Positions 47,493 through 56,109 are shown, numbered from the stretch's first letter. The stretch: DNA of 64,000 nt from Claveliimonas acetigenes (GCF_025567385.1 NZ_JAOQJU010000003.1:163191-227190), one strand, 5' to 3'. Notes: generated from the letters alone by a model not told the origin. Made by a program: numbers and translations.

Positions 47493-48630
47493 GTTCATCC
47501 GCCTCCTTTGTCTGTGAATCATAAATCTCCTTATAGATCGGACAGTTCTTAAGCAGTTCCTCGTGTTTTCCCATCCCCACCGGTTCTCCTTCATGCAAAA
47601 CGATGATATGATCCGCATGAAGAATTGTGCTGATTCTCTGTGCAATAATCACCACAGCAGCGTTTTTTGTTTCCGGCTGCAGAGCTTTTCTAAGCGCGGC
47701 ATCCGTCTTGAAATCCAGGGCAGAAAAGCTGTCGTCAAAAATATAGAGTTCCGGTTTTTTCACTAAGGCACGTGCGATTGAGAGACGCTGTTTTTGTCCG
47801 CCCGAAAAGTTTGTACCGCCCTGTGCCACAAAAGCGTCCAGCTTGTCAGGCAGCGCCTCTACAAAGTCTTTTGCCTGCGCGATTTCCAGCGCATGCCAGA
47901 GTTCTTTATCATCCGCATCCGGATTTCCGTAACGCAGATTTTCCGCAATCGTTCCGGAAAACAGCCACGCCCGCTGCTGAACAAAGGAAAGATGTTCTCT
48001 CAACTGCTCCTGCGGCATCTTACGGATATCCACTCCATTTAAGTGCACCGCTCCGTCTGTCACTTCATTAAACCTCATCATCAGCGATGCTACGGTTGAT
48101 TTTCCACTGCCCGTTCCTCCGATAATGGCTGTTGTTTTTCCTCTTTCACATACGAAGTTCAAATTTTTCAGTGTGTATTCATCGGCATCCGCAAAGCGGA
48201 AAGACACATTTTTAAATCTCAATACCTCTTTTTGGTTTTTCTTTTCTTCCACACGCCTGTCCTTCTTGTCTGCAATCGTAGGCGAGAAATCCATGATTTC
48301 CCCGATACGGTTACAGCACTCCAAAGCACGCGGCAATGTCAGAATTACCATTTGCGCCATCATCAAAAAGAATAAGGATAGCATTGCGTATTCGATAATT
48401 GCGGTAATATCCCCGATCTGAAAATGACCGGCTGTGATGCGGAAACCACTAAATGTATAAACGAGCATCACAAAAACATTAATGGCAAAAACCGAAATAC
48501 TATCAAGGATCGCAAAGCGCTTATTTACTTTGATCGCAGTTTGGGCATAGTCCTCAAATTTCTCATTTAAGCGTTGCTCTTCATTCGCTTCTGCAAAATT
48601 AATTTCATAGACTGCCTCCTGTAGACCATT
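47485..48630 (-). pseudogene. ABC exporter half lacking its N-terminal membrane domain
   Basis: In-frame coding begins at about 48630 (GLQEAVYEINFAEANEEQ), in the middle of the membrane domain; a TAA lies immediately upstream in frame. The intact rest includes two helices, Walker A GGTGSGKST, signature FSGGQKQRLSIARAL and Walker B ELYIFDDSFSALD. Roughly 230 N-terminal residues are missing. The break coincides with the end of the repeated attenuator-like motif, so recombination there is likely. A GTG at 48471 could give a soluble fragment. Confidence 0.8.
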
Positions 48631-48639
48631 TTAAATAAA

Positions 48640-48722
48640 AAAATACCCGGTTATTTTTCAATAACCGGGCGCACCCGACATCTTTTCGACAATACTGTTG
48701 CGACAGTATATCCTCCGATGAC
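48640..48722 (-). ncRNA. Attenuator-like structured RNA motif, copy A
   Basis: Read on the minus strand: GTCATCGGAGGA, a hairpin ATACTGT-CGCA-ACAGTAT, GTCGA, AAGATGTCGGG, then CGGG-TGCG-CCCG overlapping a terminator stem CCCGGTTATT...AATAACCGGG with a T-rich tail. The CCCG can pair either way, as in an antiterminator/terminator switch. It lies 10 bases after the MATE stop and directly before the truncated ABC gene. It matches copy B at 51256-51343. Confidence 0.55.
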
Positions 48723-48731
48723 CAAAATATA

Positions 48732-50045
48732 TTACCTGTAAATAATTCCTCTTTTTTCCGATACTCTTTTCAGTACAAGCGCTATGATCAGCACAAGGAC
48801 TTCATAGATACCGAAGGTATGCCATACAACGGCATTTCCGAATATTTTCGGAAGCACTGTGATAACCAGTGAATTCAATACAAGGCTGCGGACAATATTA
48901 AGTGCAATAGCCTGACCAGAACGCTTCGTAGAGTAAAAATAAGCGGACAGCATCGTATTTACGCTTCCCACAATAAAGCCCCAGCAGTATTCCCACATAT
49001 GAGCCGATGTAAATTCCAGTGTCTCTCCGGTTGCACCGAATAGCTGGCAGAGTACATGGGGAAACAGAACGTAAACTGCCACGCAAAGCACACTTCCTAT
49101 AACGCTGATCATCTGCCCCACGCGATAATAATACTTTAAATCGTCGTCTTTTTTCGCACCATAAGCCTGACCGAACAATGGCTGCATTCCTTCAGACGCT
49201 CCGAAAAATACGGACATCGTAAATGACGAAAGATAGGAGATAATCGCAAAAGCATTGATTCCAATATCCCCAAAAGCAGCCATCAACGTATAGTTCATAC
49301 AGAGCGTTGTTACCGGAGTGGAAAACTGCGCGATTGCCTCCGGCAGTCCCCGGAATATAATTTTCTTGAAAAGTTTGAGTTGCGGCTGATACCGCTGGAT
49401 TCGAAGATCCCCTTTCTTAAAAATATAATGTGTCACAATAACCAGCAAGCCCACTGTCTGTGAAATTCCCGTCGCAACCGCCGCTCCCATAACTCCCATC
49501 TGCATAGGAAATACAAACAGCCAGTCAAGGAATATATTCAGCCCTGAGCTAATGACATTGGTAACTGCCACAAGTCCGGGCGAGCCGTCATTACGGCAGA
49601 AAAACTGTAGATTCAGAGAAAGTGCATTCGGAATGGCGAACAACGCATACCAGAATATATACTCTTTCACAAGAGACACATACTCTCCCGAAGCGCCCAG
49701 CAATCCGCTGACCAGTCCGGTAAAACCGGAACCGCACAGGGTAATAAAAATACCCACGATCAAATTTAAAGTCAGAGAGTGCATAAAGGCATTCTGCGCG
49801 CCTTCTTTATCACCTCGACCGAAGCGGATCGCCGTAATGGTAACACCGCCGATACTTGCCATTGCATTTAAAGCCTGTGCAAGCAATACAAAAGGGAGAG
49901 CCAGATTAACCGCTCCAAGGGCCTGGCTTCCCGCTCCATTTCCTACAAAAATCCCATCAACAACCGAAAACAAAAACACACAGGCGTTAGATAAGATTGC
50001 AGGAGCTACATTGCTGAAAATAATTTTTCCTCTTGAAGATTCCAT
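48732..50045 (-). CDS. MATE-family efflux transporter
   Basis: About 437 residues from ATG 50045 (GGAGG 5 bases upstream; an earlier ATG at 50057 overlaps the kinase stop). Twelve helices with MATE hallmarks (VVDGIFVGNGAGSQALGAVNLALP, FFGASEGMQPLFGQAYGA). Na+- or H+-driven export of cationic drugs or metabolites is the family role. Last of the MarR-kinase-MATE set. Confidence 0.9.
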   Translation of the reverse strand: MESSRGKIIFSNVAPAILSNACVFLFSVVDGIFVGNGAGSQALGAVNLALPFVLLAQALNAMASIGGVTITAIRFGRGDKEGAQNAFMHSLTLNLIVGIFITLCGSGFTGLVSGLLGASGEYVSLVKEYIFWYALFAIPNALSLNLQFFCRNDGSPGLVAVTNVISSGLNIFLDWLFVFPMQMGVMGAAVATGISQTVGLLVIVTHYIFKKGDLRIQRYQPQLKLFKKIIFRGLPEAIAQFSTPVTTLCMNYTLMAAFGDIGINAFAIISYLSSFTMSVFFGASEGMQPLFGQAYGAKKDDDLKYYYRVGQMISVIGSVLCVAVYVLFPHVLCQLFGATGETLEFTSAHMWEYCWGFIVGSVNTMLSAYFYSTKRSGQAIALNIVRSLVLNSLVITVLPKIFGNAVVWHTFGIYEVLVLIIALVLKRVSEKRGIIYR

Positions 50046-50056
50046 TTCTGCCTCCA

Positions 50057-50674
50057 TTATTTCTGTTCAAACCAACGCTCAGCATATTCCATCACGCCGG
50101 AAACCAGCGTTTTTATTTCTTTGCCGGATGTATTGATACACAAATGATAAGATTCCTTTTTTCCCCATTCCTTTTCCGTAAATAATTCTCGGTATGAGGA
50201 GCGCTCTTTATCTATCCGCTTTATTTTACGCAGCATCTCTTTCTCGGATAAATTCTCTTTTTCATCGGCGCGTTCCTCGCAGCGCTTCAGTTTTGAAATC
50301 TGATCTGCATATACAAAGATATTAAATGGATTCATATCCGCACAGACAATATCTGCGCACCGTCCGACAATCACACAGTCTCCCTGCTTTGCCAGTTGAT
50401 GGATGATTTCATGCTCCGCAAGCGCTACCTTGATCGGCTGATGAACCATTGGCTGCTGATAGATCATAAAGCGGTGTCCTATCGTAGACTGATAAAAATT
50501 ACGAATGTCCTTCTCCGAAATATGTGCAACATAATTTTTGTCAAAACCATGCTTTTCCGCAACCATGTCAATAATCTCATGGTCATAACAGGGAATATTC
50601 ATCCTATCCGCAAGCCGTTTTCCAAGTTCACGCCCGCCGCTGCCAAATTCTCTGCTTATTGTAATAATTTTCAT
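50057..50674 (-). CDS. Cytidylate kinase-like protein
   Basis: 205 residues with the P-loop-like ISREFGSGGRELGKRLA and CVIVGRCADIVCADM. Proteins of this class often accompany MATE genes in Clostridia; the substrate is unknown and need not be CMP. It overlaps the next gene at its stop and follows the MarR gene by 36 bases. Confidence 0.85.
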   Translation of the reverse strand: MKIITISREFGSGGRELGKRLADRMNIPCYDHEIIDMVAEKHGFDKNYVAHISEKDIRNFYQSTIGHRFMIYQQPMVHQPIKVALAEHEIIHQLAKQGDCVIVGRCADIVCADMNPFNIFVYADQISKLKRCEERADEKENLSEKEMLRKIKRIDKERSSYRELFTEKEWGKKESYHLCINTSGKEIKTLVSGVMEYAERWFEQK

Positions 50675-50710
50675 AATGCTACCTGCCTTTCTGATCTTTC
50701 ATTAAATAAA

Positions 50711-51187
50711 TCAATCGTCTGATTTTCGTTCTTTACACAACCCTAAATACTTTTCCATTTCTATCTGCAAATTCATCGTAAATATTTGCGTCAAAGCAAC
50801 ATACCTCTCCTGATCGGATTCTTTCATTTTTAAAAATGCCCGATACTCTGCGTCCTGCAAGGGAATAATATATTGTCTGACAAAAAATTCCCCTTTGTCT
50901 GTCATCCGTATATTTTTCCTGCGCGTTGAAATGGAAGAACGCTCTAAAAATATATAGCCCCTTTGGATCAGACTGCAGATCGCAGAATTTACAGTCTGTC
51001 TTGAAATAGACAATTTTTGACTGATTTCCTGCTGTGAGCATTCCTGTCCCGCAGACGTCAGCATATATAAAATCCAGAACGCGCTTTCTGATAAATTTAG
51101 ATTTACTGCGATTTTATAATACATCGCATCAATCTCTTTATCCCGGCAATTCAGATTTTTCAGCATGGCGTCTATATCATGGTTCAT
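50711..51187 (-). CDS. MarR-family regulator (operon-internal)
   Basis: 158 residues from ATG 51187 (GGAAAGGAGG). Winged helix with ECSQQEISQKLSISRQTVNSAICSLIQRGYI. It follows motif B and precedes the kinase and MATE genes. It is a paralogue of the 51317 protein (same FWxLYxL and QTVN/QTIN helices) but with a different C-terminus. Probably senses a transported compound. Confidence 0.88.
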   Translation of the reverse strand: MNHDIDAMLKNLNCRDKEIDAMYYKIAVNLNLSESAFWILYMLTSAGQECSQQEISQKLSISRQTVNSAICSLIQRGYIFLERSSISTRRKNIRMTDKGEFFVRQYIIPLQDAEYRAFLKMKESDQERYVALTQIFTMNLQIEMEKYLGLCKERKSDD

Positions 51188-51255
51188 AGATAACCTCCTT
51201 TCCCGAAACCTACAGGATCTGCCGCCGACAGCTCCTTTCGGATGCATGACAACAT

Positions 51256-51343
51256 AAAAATGCCCGGTTATTTTTCAATAACCGGGCGCACCCGACATCT
51301 TCCGCTCGACTGCCAATCATTGCGATGATCCGTCCTCCGATGA
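51256..51343 (-). ncRNA. Attenuator-like structured RNA motif, copy B
   Basis: Same framework as copy A on the minus strand: GTCATCGGAGGA, hairpin ATCAT-CGCA-ATGAT (different stem, same CGCA loop), GTCGA, AAGATGTCGGGTGCGCCC and the identical terminator stem with a T-rich tail. Its 5' part overlaps the end of the MarR gene at 51317, whose stop lies in the first hairpin. It precedes the MarR-kinase-MATE genes. Confidence 0.55.
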
Positions 51344-51793
51344 CGTGCTATTTATTTTTCTTATTTCTTCCTCCACAATTTCAATATGCTTTTGGGTAAG
51401 CGCTAATAACTGGCTTCGTTCCTGCTCTTCCAGCCTGTCAAATGACCGTTCTTCCGCATGAACCAATGGAACAATTTTTTCATCAATAAGGGTTTTTCCC
51501 TTATCTGTAAAAAATATCTGCTTGTTCTTACGGCTCTTAGGGGCAAGTTCCAGTTTAATAAATCCCTGTTCTTCCAGATTTTTTAATGCTGTGTTGATTG
51601 TCTGCGGCGCATAAAACCACGCACTGCACAAATCTTTCTGAGTACAGGACTGACCATGCTCATACAAAGAGTATAAAAGCCAGAAAGCCGCATCCGATAA
51701 TCCTACTGATTTAGCATAGTCGTGATACAGCACATTCATTTTTTTATGAAGTCGGTTAAATGTTGCCAACACAAAAACCGTTGATACTTCCAT
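51317..51793 (-). CDS. MarR-family regulator
   Basis: 158 residues. Winged helix with SCTQKDLCSAWFYAPQTINTALKNLEEQGFI. Its promoter contains two ATCCG palindromes, and a related site lies in the promoter of the divergent MATE gene, so it likely represses both. The final SSEDGSSQ is coded within the attenuator-like motif. Confidence 0.88.
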   Translation of the reverse strand: MEVSTVFVLATFNRLHKKMNVLYHDYAKSVGLSDAAFWLLYSLYEHGQSCTQKDLCSAWFYAPQTINTALKNLEEQGFIKLELAPKSRKNKQIFFTDKGKTLIDEKIVPLVHAEERSFDRLEEQERSQLLALTQKHIEIVEEEIRKINSTSSEDGSSQ

Positions 51794-51807
51794 GTTTCGC
51801 CTCCTTT

Positions 51808-51853
51808 ATCCGAAGTCGGATGAAATTATAATCCGAGTACGGATAAAAGTCAA
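51808..51853 (-). promoter_or_regulatory. MarR promoter with two ATCCG palindromes
   Basis: TTGACT (51853-51848), 17 bases, TATAAT (51830-51825) on the minus strand. ATCCGAGTACGGAT (51831-51844) fills the spacer and ATCCGAAGTCGGAT (51808-51821) lies just after the -10; centres are 23 apart. Strong signature of autorepression. Confidence 0.75.
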
Positions 51854-51886
51854 TGTGTTTTTCAAAAATTTTTTGAAATTTTCAGA

Positions 51887-51915
51887 TTGACAAATCCGAT
51901 TCCATACTGTATGAT
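51887..51915 (+). promoter_or_regulatory. Promoter of the plus-strand MATE gene
   Basis: TTGACA (51887-51892), 17 bases, TATGAT (51910-51915). The spacer contains ATCCGATTCCAT, a half-match to the MarR palindromes. Confidence 0.7.
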
Positions 51916-51919
51916 GAAG

Positions 51920-52050
51920 GCGCTTGCTCGGAGGGCATATCATTCTTCAGAAGTGATAGGCTGGATAAGGCAACAGGCTGCAATGCCTGTAAGACTTTAT
52001 CCAGCTTTTTTGTTGCCAAGCATACGTGAAAAGGTCCGGTGGACCTTTTC
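51920..52050 (+). other. Structured leader with intrinsic terminator ahead of the MATE gene
   Basis: After the start site come CTCGGAGGG, a hairpin (TATCATTCT with AGAAGTGATA), and a terminator: CTGGATAAGG with CTTTATCCAG (51961-52004), inner stem ACAGGC/GCCTGT, then six T. Last is a perfect hairpin GAAAAGGTCC-GGT-GGACCTTTTC (52028-52050) just before the ribosome site. This is an attenuator layout; the class is not recognised. The UCGGAGG start recalls the A/B motifs. Confidence 0.5.
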
Positions 52051-52090
52051 TAAGTTGTTCTGAGTAATTTTATTTTAAGGAGGACGCAAT

Positions 52091-53419
52091 ATGGATTTTC
52101 TCACAAGTAAAATCAAGCCTATGTATTTTAAGTATCTGACAGCAGCCTTCGGCAGCGCGCTGATCTCATCCATTTATGGCGTCGTCGATATGGCGATGGT
52201 CGGTCAGTACCAAGGACCGAACGGTACGGCGGCGCTTGCCGTTGTTGCTCCCATCTGGAATATCATATACAGTCTGGGGCTCCTGATGGGAATCGGCGGT
52301 TCCGTACTTTTTTCCACCCTGCGGGGCAGGTCAAAGGACAACCAAAAAGAATCCAACGAATACTTTACCGCCGCTGTAATCGGCGTTGTATTTTTAGCGG
52401 TTATCGCCTGGATTGGAATCCTGTTCTTTGATACGAACTTATTAAAATTATTCGGTGCAAAGGAAACTTTGCTTCCATTATCCAGAAGCTATCTGTTCCC
52501 GGTAAAATTTGTAGTGCCAAGTTTTCTGTTCACGCAGTTAATGGCTGCCTTTTTGCGCAACGATGGCAATCCCGGGCTTGCGACAAAGGCAGTGCTGTTT
52601 GGCGGAATCTTCAACGTATTCGGCGACTATTTCTTTGTGTTCATTCTGGACATGGGAATCATGGGCGCCGGACTTGCCACCGCTATGGGTTCCGTATTTT
52701 CTCTGTTGATGATGCTGACCCATTTCCGAAGCAAAAAGAATACCCTGCGACTGGTAAAGCCGACAAAGCTGCTTTCCAAACTGAAAACGATCAGTGTGAC
52801 CGGTTTTTCCACATTTTTTATTGACGTGGCAATGGGGATTCTGACTATGCTCTTTAACCGGCAGATTTTGAAGTATCTGGGCACAAATGCTTTATCCGTT
52901 TATGGTATCATCATCAACATCAGCACCTTTGTCCAGTGCTGCGCTTACAGTATCGGGCAGGCTTCCCAGCCGATTATTTCGGCCAACTTCGGTGCGGGAA
53001 AAGGGGAAAGGATCAGTCAGATTTTAAAATACGCATTGGGAACGGCTGCCGTATTTGGTTTGATCTGGACAGCGCTTGCCGAACTTGCTCCCAACCTCTT
53101 CGTCCGCATTTTTATGACTCCGACAGACGAAATACTTGCGATTGCTCCGGGAATCATCCGCAGTTATGCCATCAGCTTTCTCCTGCTGCCGCTTAACATT
53201 TTTTCGACCTACTATTTCCAGGCGCTGATGAAACCACGCACTTCTTTCCTTGTATCAGTGGCAAGAGGCGCAGTGATCAGCGGATGTCTCATTTATCTGC
53301 TTCCCGCTGTCGCAGGAGCAGACGCGATCTGGTTCGCTATGCCCATTACAGAACTGGTAGTGGCTGTATTTGTCATTATTAAAATAAAGCAATATACAAG
53401 CCAACTTCCAAAGTCCTGA
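52091..53419 (+). CDS. MATE-family efflux transporter
   Basis: 442 residues, 12 helices, starting after AAGGAGGACG. Typical segments: VVDMAMVGQYQGPNGTAAL, MGIGGSVLFSTLRG, SIGQASQPIISANFGAGKG. Divergent from the MarR gene and led by an attenuator-like leader, so controlled at two levels. Substrate unknown; not close to the minus-strand MATE at 48732. Confidence 0.9.
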   Translation: MDFLTSKIKPMYFKYLTAAFGSALISSIYGVVDMAMVGQYQGPNGTAALAVVAPIWNIIYSLGLLMGIGGSVLFSTLRGRSKDNQKESNEYFTAAVIGVVFLAVIAWIGILFFDTNLLKLFGAKETLLPLSRSYLFPVKFVVPSFLFTQLMAAFLRNDGNPGLATKAVLFGGIFNVFGDYFFVFILDMGIMGAGLATAMGSVFSLLMMLTHFRSKKNTLRLVKPTKLLSKLKTISVTGFSTFFIDVAMGILTMLFNRQILKYLGTNALSVYGIIINISTFVQCCAYSIGQASQPIISANFGAGKGERISQILKYALGTAAVFGLIWTALAELAPNLFVRIFMTPTDEILAIAPGIIRSYAISFLLLPLNIFSTYYFQALMKPRTSFLVSVARGAVISGCLIYLLPAVAGADAIWFAMPITELVVAVFVIIKIKQYTSQLPKS

Positions 53420-53446
53420 TACCTGTCAAAATCTATATAACACTTC

Positions 53447-53488
53447 GCGCAAGGAAACTCTGCTGTAGTTTCTTTGCGCTTATTTTTG
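53447..53488 (+). terminator. Terminator of the MATE gene
   Basis: GCGCAAGGAAACT pairs with AGTTTCTTTGCGC, followed by TTATTTTTG. Confidence 0.85.
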
Positions 53489-53559
53489 AAAAGGAAATAA
53501 TTATAAAATCAAACATGTTATATGGTCACAATTCAAAGAGCAAGATTCGCCGCGTATTA

Positions 53560-53690
53560 CAGAAACCCCATTCGGGGATTTCTGCATGCCGACAATCTTG
53601 ATGGGGATTTTGGTCTACGCTCCGCTTCGGTCCGCGCTAAGCGGACATCCACCGGATGTCCAGCGCCCCATACCCTCGGGCAACGCGTAT
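53560..53690. other. Candidate oriT region
   Basis: No gene lies in 53489-53858. It has a hairpin AGAAACCCC/GGGGATTTCT and a larger one, GCGCT (53634) ... GGACATCC-ACC-GGATGTCC ... AGCGC (53666), followed by CCCCATACCCTC. Such hairpin-rich segments directly before mobC in mobilisable Clostridia elements serve as transfer origins. The nick site is not determined. Confidence 0.45.
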
Positions 53691-53858
53691 TTTTCAAATA
53701 TGCAAAATTGGCTCCTGTTCAAAAACAGTTGCAGCGTGATTCTACCTATCACGAAAATCTCATGATTTTGTTAAAAATGCTTTCCACTGTTATCCATATC
53801 GTCCTTCCAATCGGCTCATATATGAATACAATTTTACGGAAAGGAAATATGAAATTTT

Positions 53859-54194
53859 ATGGCAAGACCGAAAAAAGAACCAGAAATAACTTACACGCAC
53901 CACATCAATCTCCGGCTTACAGATGTTCAATATGAAATTATATCTGAGAATGCCCGACGAGTCGAACTGTCGCTCTCAGAATATATACGCCGCCAATTAA
54001 TGAAAGGAAAAGTCATTGCAAAATATGAACTTGTGGCAGATCTGCCGGAACTGAAGAAACTGATTTTTGAATTTGGAAAGATTGGGAATAACCTGAATCA
54101 GATTGCCCGCCACTTTAATACTGGCGGCATCCATTCACTGGAAATGCGGAAAGCAATCGGGCAGGGACTTTCTGATATTTTTAGGATGAAATAA
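53859..54194 (+). CDS. mobC: MobC-family mobilisation protein
   Basis: 111 residues: an RHH-like N-terminus (INLRLTDVQYEIISENARRVELSLSEYIRRQL) and the MobC signature (LKKLIFEFGKIGNNLNQIARHFN). It would bind oriT and help the relaxase. The relaxase gene that normally follows is absent; a terminator comes instead, so transfer would need a helper. Confidence 0.88.
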   Translation: MARPKKEPEITYTHHINLRLTDVQYEIISENARRVELSLSEYIRRQLMKGKVIAKYELVADLPELKKLIFEFGKIGNNLNQIARHFNTGGIHSLEMRKAIGQGLSDIFRMK

Positions 54195-54266
54195 GAAGTT
54201 CTAAAAATGGCAGGGGATTTCCAACAGATACGCAAAATATAGTATTATCTTCCGACGCTTTACAAA

Positions 54267-54306
54267 GAAAAACCAGAAGGCCCCATTACTGACTTTCTGG
54301 TTTTTC
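54267..54306. terminator. Bidirectional terminator
   Basis: GAAAAACCAGAA and TTTCTGGTTTTTC form a stem with A and T runs, between mobC and the convergent GNAT gene. Confidence 0.75.
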
Positions 54307-54315
54307 ACTTGAATG

Positions 54316-54899
54316 CTAAAAGAAATTAAATAGCTGGATATACTTTGTATGGTCATTTACAGAATATCTTTCGTTAAATGGCATAAATCCATTCTTTTCA
54401 CTCTGGTAGAAATTCAATAGCTTTACCTTATCCTCACATTCCAGAAATACGATTCCCCCGCCAATATCGTGCTGAACCTTTTCCAGAATTTCAAATGTCA
54501 GATCCATCAATTCATTTCCATTGATTCCCTTTCCTTCATCCACAGCATAATTTTTTCCAAACTGCGCGATCAGAAAGGCGGATACCGTATAGCTGTCTGA
54601 TTCCAAATCCAGTATTGCATATCTGCTTATTTTCTTCCGCTTAGAATTGGACAGATTTGCGCTGCCAATCTCAACCGCTTTATGGGCCAGTGTAAAAACT
54701 GCCGCTATCTTACCATGTTCATTTACCACAAAATATGTAACAGACAATTTCTTCCTTGCAAACTCGATTGCATTATTTACTACGAATTGTTCAATTTCCG
54801 GATTGATCGGACAGGAAAATCGGAAAGACACTTTTTTAGTTCTGTCTCTCCGATTGCTCCCAACATATCTAAAATATTTATCGTATCGAACTGTCTCAT
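54316..54899 (-). pseudogene. GNAT-type acetyltransferase toxin gene, frameshifted near its 5' end
   Basis: An ATG at 54899 overlaps the antitoxin stop (ATGA) and starts MRQFDTINILDMLGAIGE...KKCLSDF. The family frame continues as SCPINPEIEQFVVNN in a different frame. The change lies at an A4 run (54816-54819 plus strand): one more T on the coding strand would join them as LSDFSCPIN. The rest is a GNAT fold (SVTYFVVNEHGKIAAVF, ILDLESDSYTVSAFLIAQFG, ECEDKVKLLNFYQSEKNGF). As sequenced the toxin is probably not made, unless a GTG at 54831 is used. Confidence 0.75.
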
Positions 54900-55081
54900 T
54901 TGCCTGCTTCTCCCTTTGCCATCAGCCGCCGGATCGCATCATAATCTGTCAACGGCGGTTTTACTGGTGCAGACGGCTTTCTCTTAGGCTTATTCTCTGA
55001 AGCTGCCAGCGCATCTATAAAGGCTTCCGCCTGCTTCGGATCGTCAATACGAACTTTTGCAAAAATACTCGATGTAGCCAT
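54896..55081 (-). CDS. Antitoxin of a GNAT toxin-antitoxin pair
   Basis: 61 residues from ATG 55081 (GGAGGTGCG). The N-terminal part (SIFAKVRIDDPKQAEAFIDAL) resembles RHH/DUF1778-like partners of GNAT toxins; the tail PLTDYDAIRRLMAKG is the toxin-neutralising type. It shares four bases with the toxin start. Confidence 0.7.
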   Translation of the reverse strand: MATSSIFAKVRIDDPKQAEAFIDALAASENKPKRKPSAPVKPPLTDYDAIRRLMAKGEAGK

Positions 55082-55248
55082 AATCGCACCTCCTTCTCCA
55101 AATGGCTTATAATAGTATATGCTGAAAAGACAATAAACCATATATTTGCTTTACTGCCTTTTCTTTAATTTTATTCTAAATCAGATTTTTCCGGACGTCA
55201 ACCACCATATTTTTTTATTATTTTATGAAATTTTAAAGCTGCTTTTCA

Positions 55249-55590
55249 TTATCTGTACGCCAGATTATTCATCACGCATTCTTCTGCCATCGCCGTCAGC
55301 ATATTCATATGCGCCGTCCACGCAAGCGGATCTGCTTCCTTATCCAGTGCCGGATACTTCTGCAGCAGTTTCTCCATTAAAATCTCCATCCTTTCCTGTG
55401 CCGTTTTCTCAATCTCCAGAAGATGCCTGTCCAGTTTTCCAGTCAGCATCATACTCTGATACCAGTTGCTTCGGTTTTCTTTTAGAAATGTCCTGCGTAG
55501 CATCCCGTATTTCCCTATGGAATTTTCACTGCTTTCTATTGTCAGATTCGGAAACAGGTAATCTCCTTTGAGGTAATATGTCAGTCCCAT
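55249..55590 (-). CDS. TnpV family transposon-encoded protein
   Basis: 113 residues with MGLTYYLKGDYLFPNL and KYGMLRRTFLKENR...LMLTGKL-like wording, as in TnpV of Clostridia mobilisable transposons. The role is not established. Starts after GGAGGGAT. Confidence 0.8.
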   Translation of the reverse strand: MGLTYYLKGDYLFPNLTIESSENSIGKYGMLRRTFLKENRSNWYQSMMLTGKLDRHLLEIEKTAQERMEILMEKLLQKYPALDKEADPLAWTAHMNMLTAMAEECVMNNLAYR

Positions 55591-55743
55591 TTTTATCCCT
55601 CCAATTTTATTTTTATGAATTAACGTGTTAAAGCGATTATAAATGATGACAATCGAATTTTCAACCGCTATCTTTAAATTTCCCTTTGTCCCAATTTTCT
55701 TTCAGCCAATAATACATTTCTGTTTGATAATGAATGATACTTT

Positions 55744-56109
55744 TTATGCTTTCTCCGATATATCATCTGAAAGTGCATCTACCAATGCGTCCACTGTCCG
55801 GAACACAACCTCCCTATCCTTCTGCTGCAATCTCCGCACTCTTGCCGACATTCTCTGTATATGCCCATCCCCTTCCATGACTTCCATATCCCCCACCAGT
55901 TCACTGGCGCTCGTTCCCAATGCCTGTGCAAGCCGCCGGAATACCTCAATGGACATATCGCTCTGCCCGCCCTCTATTCGGCTCACTGTGTTCAGGCTGA
56001 CATCCGCCATCTCTGCCAGTTTTTCCTGCGACCAGCGGAGCGTCTGCCTACGTTCTCTTATCCGTTCTCCTATTTCCATCAAACGCTTTGAAACGACACG
56101 ATTTCCCAC
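55744..56109 (-). CDS. XRE-family regulator
   Basis: 121 residues, GTG start at 56109 after GGAGG. HTH: LRWSQEKLAEMADVSLNTVSRIEGGQSDMS. It is a tandem paralogue of the 56139 protein, with an identical opening scheme (SRVV/NRVVS...LMExGERIRxRR). Probably controls element genes. Confidence 0.85.
   Translation of the reverse strand: MGNRVVSKRLMEIGERIRERRQTLRWSQEKLAEMADVSLNTVSRIEGGQSDMSIEVFRRLAQALGTSASELVGDMEVMEGDGHIQRMSARVRRLQQKDREVVFRTVDALVDALSDDISEKA

Noticed and set aside
51256..51343. Guanidine (ykkC class), preQ1, TPP or T-box riboswitch
   Set aside because: None of the consensus cores I know for these classes is present; only the terminator logic is shared.
51910..52072. A frame ALARRAYHSSEV... 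through the MATE leader
   Set aside because: Its only ATG lies in the -10 box, so the mRNA cannot carry it; it spans a perfect terminator.
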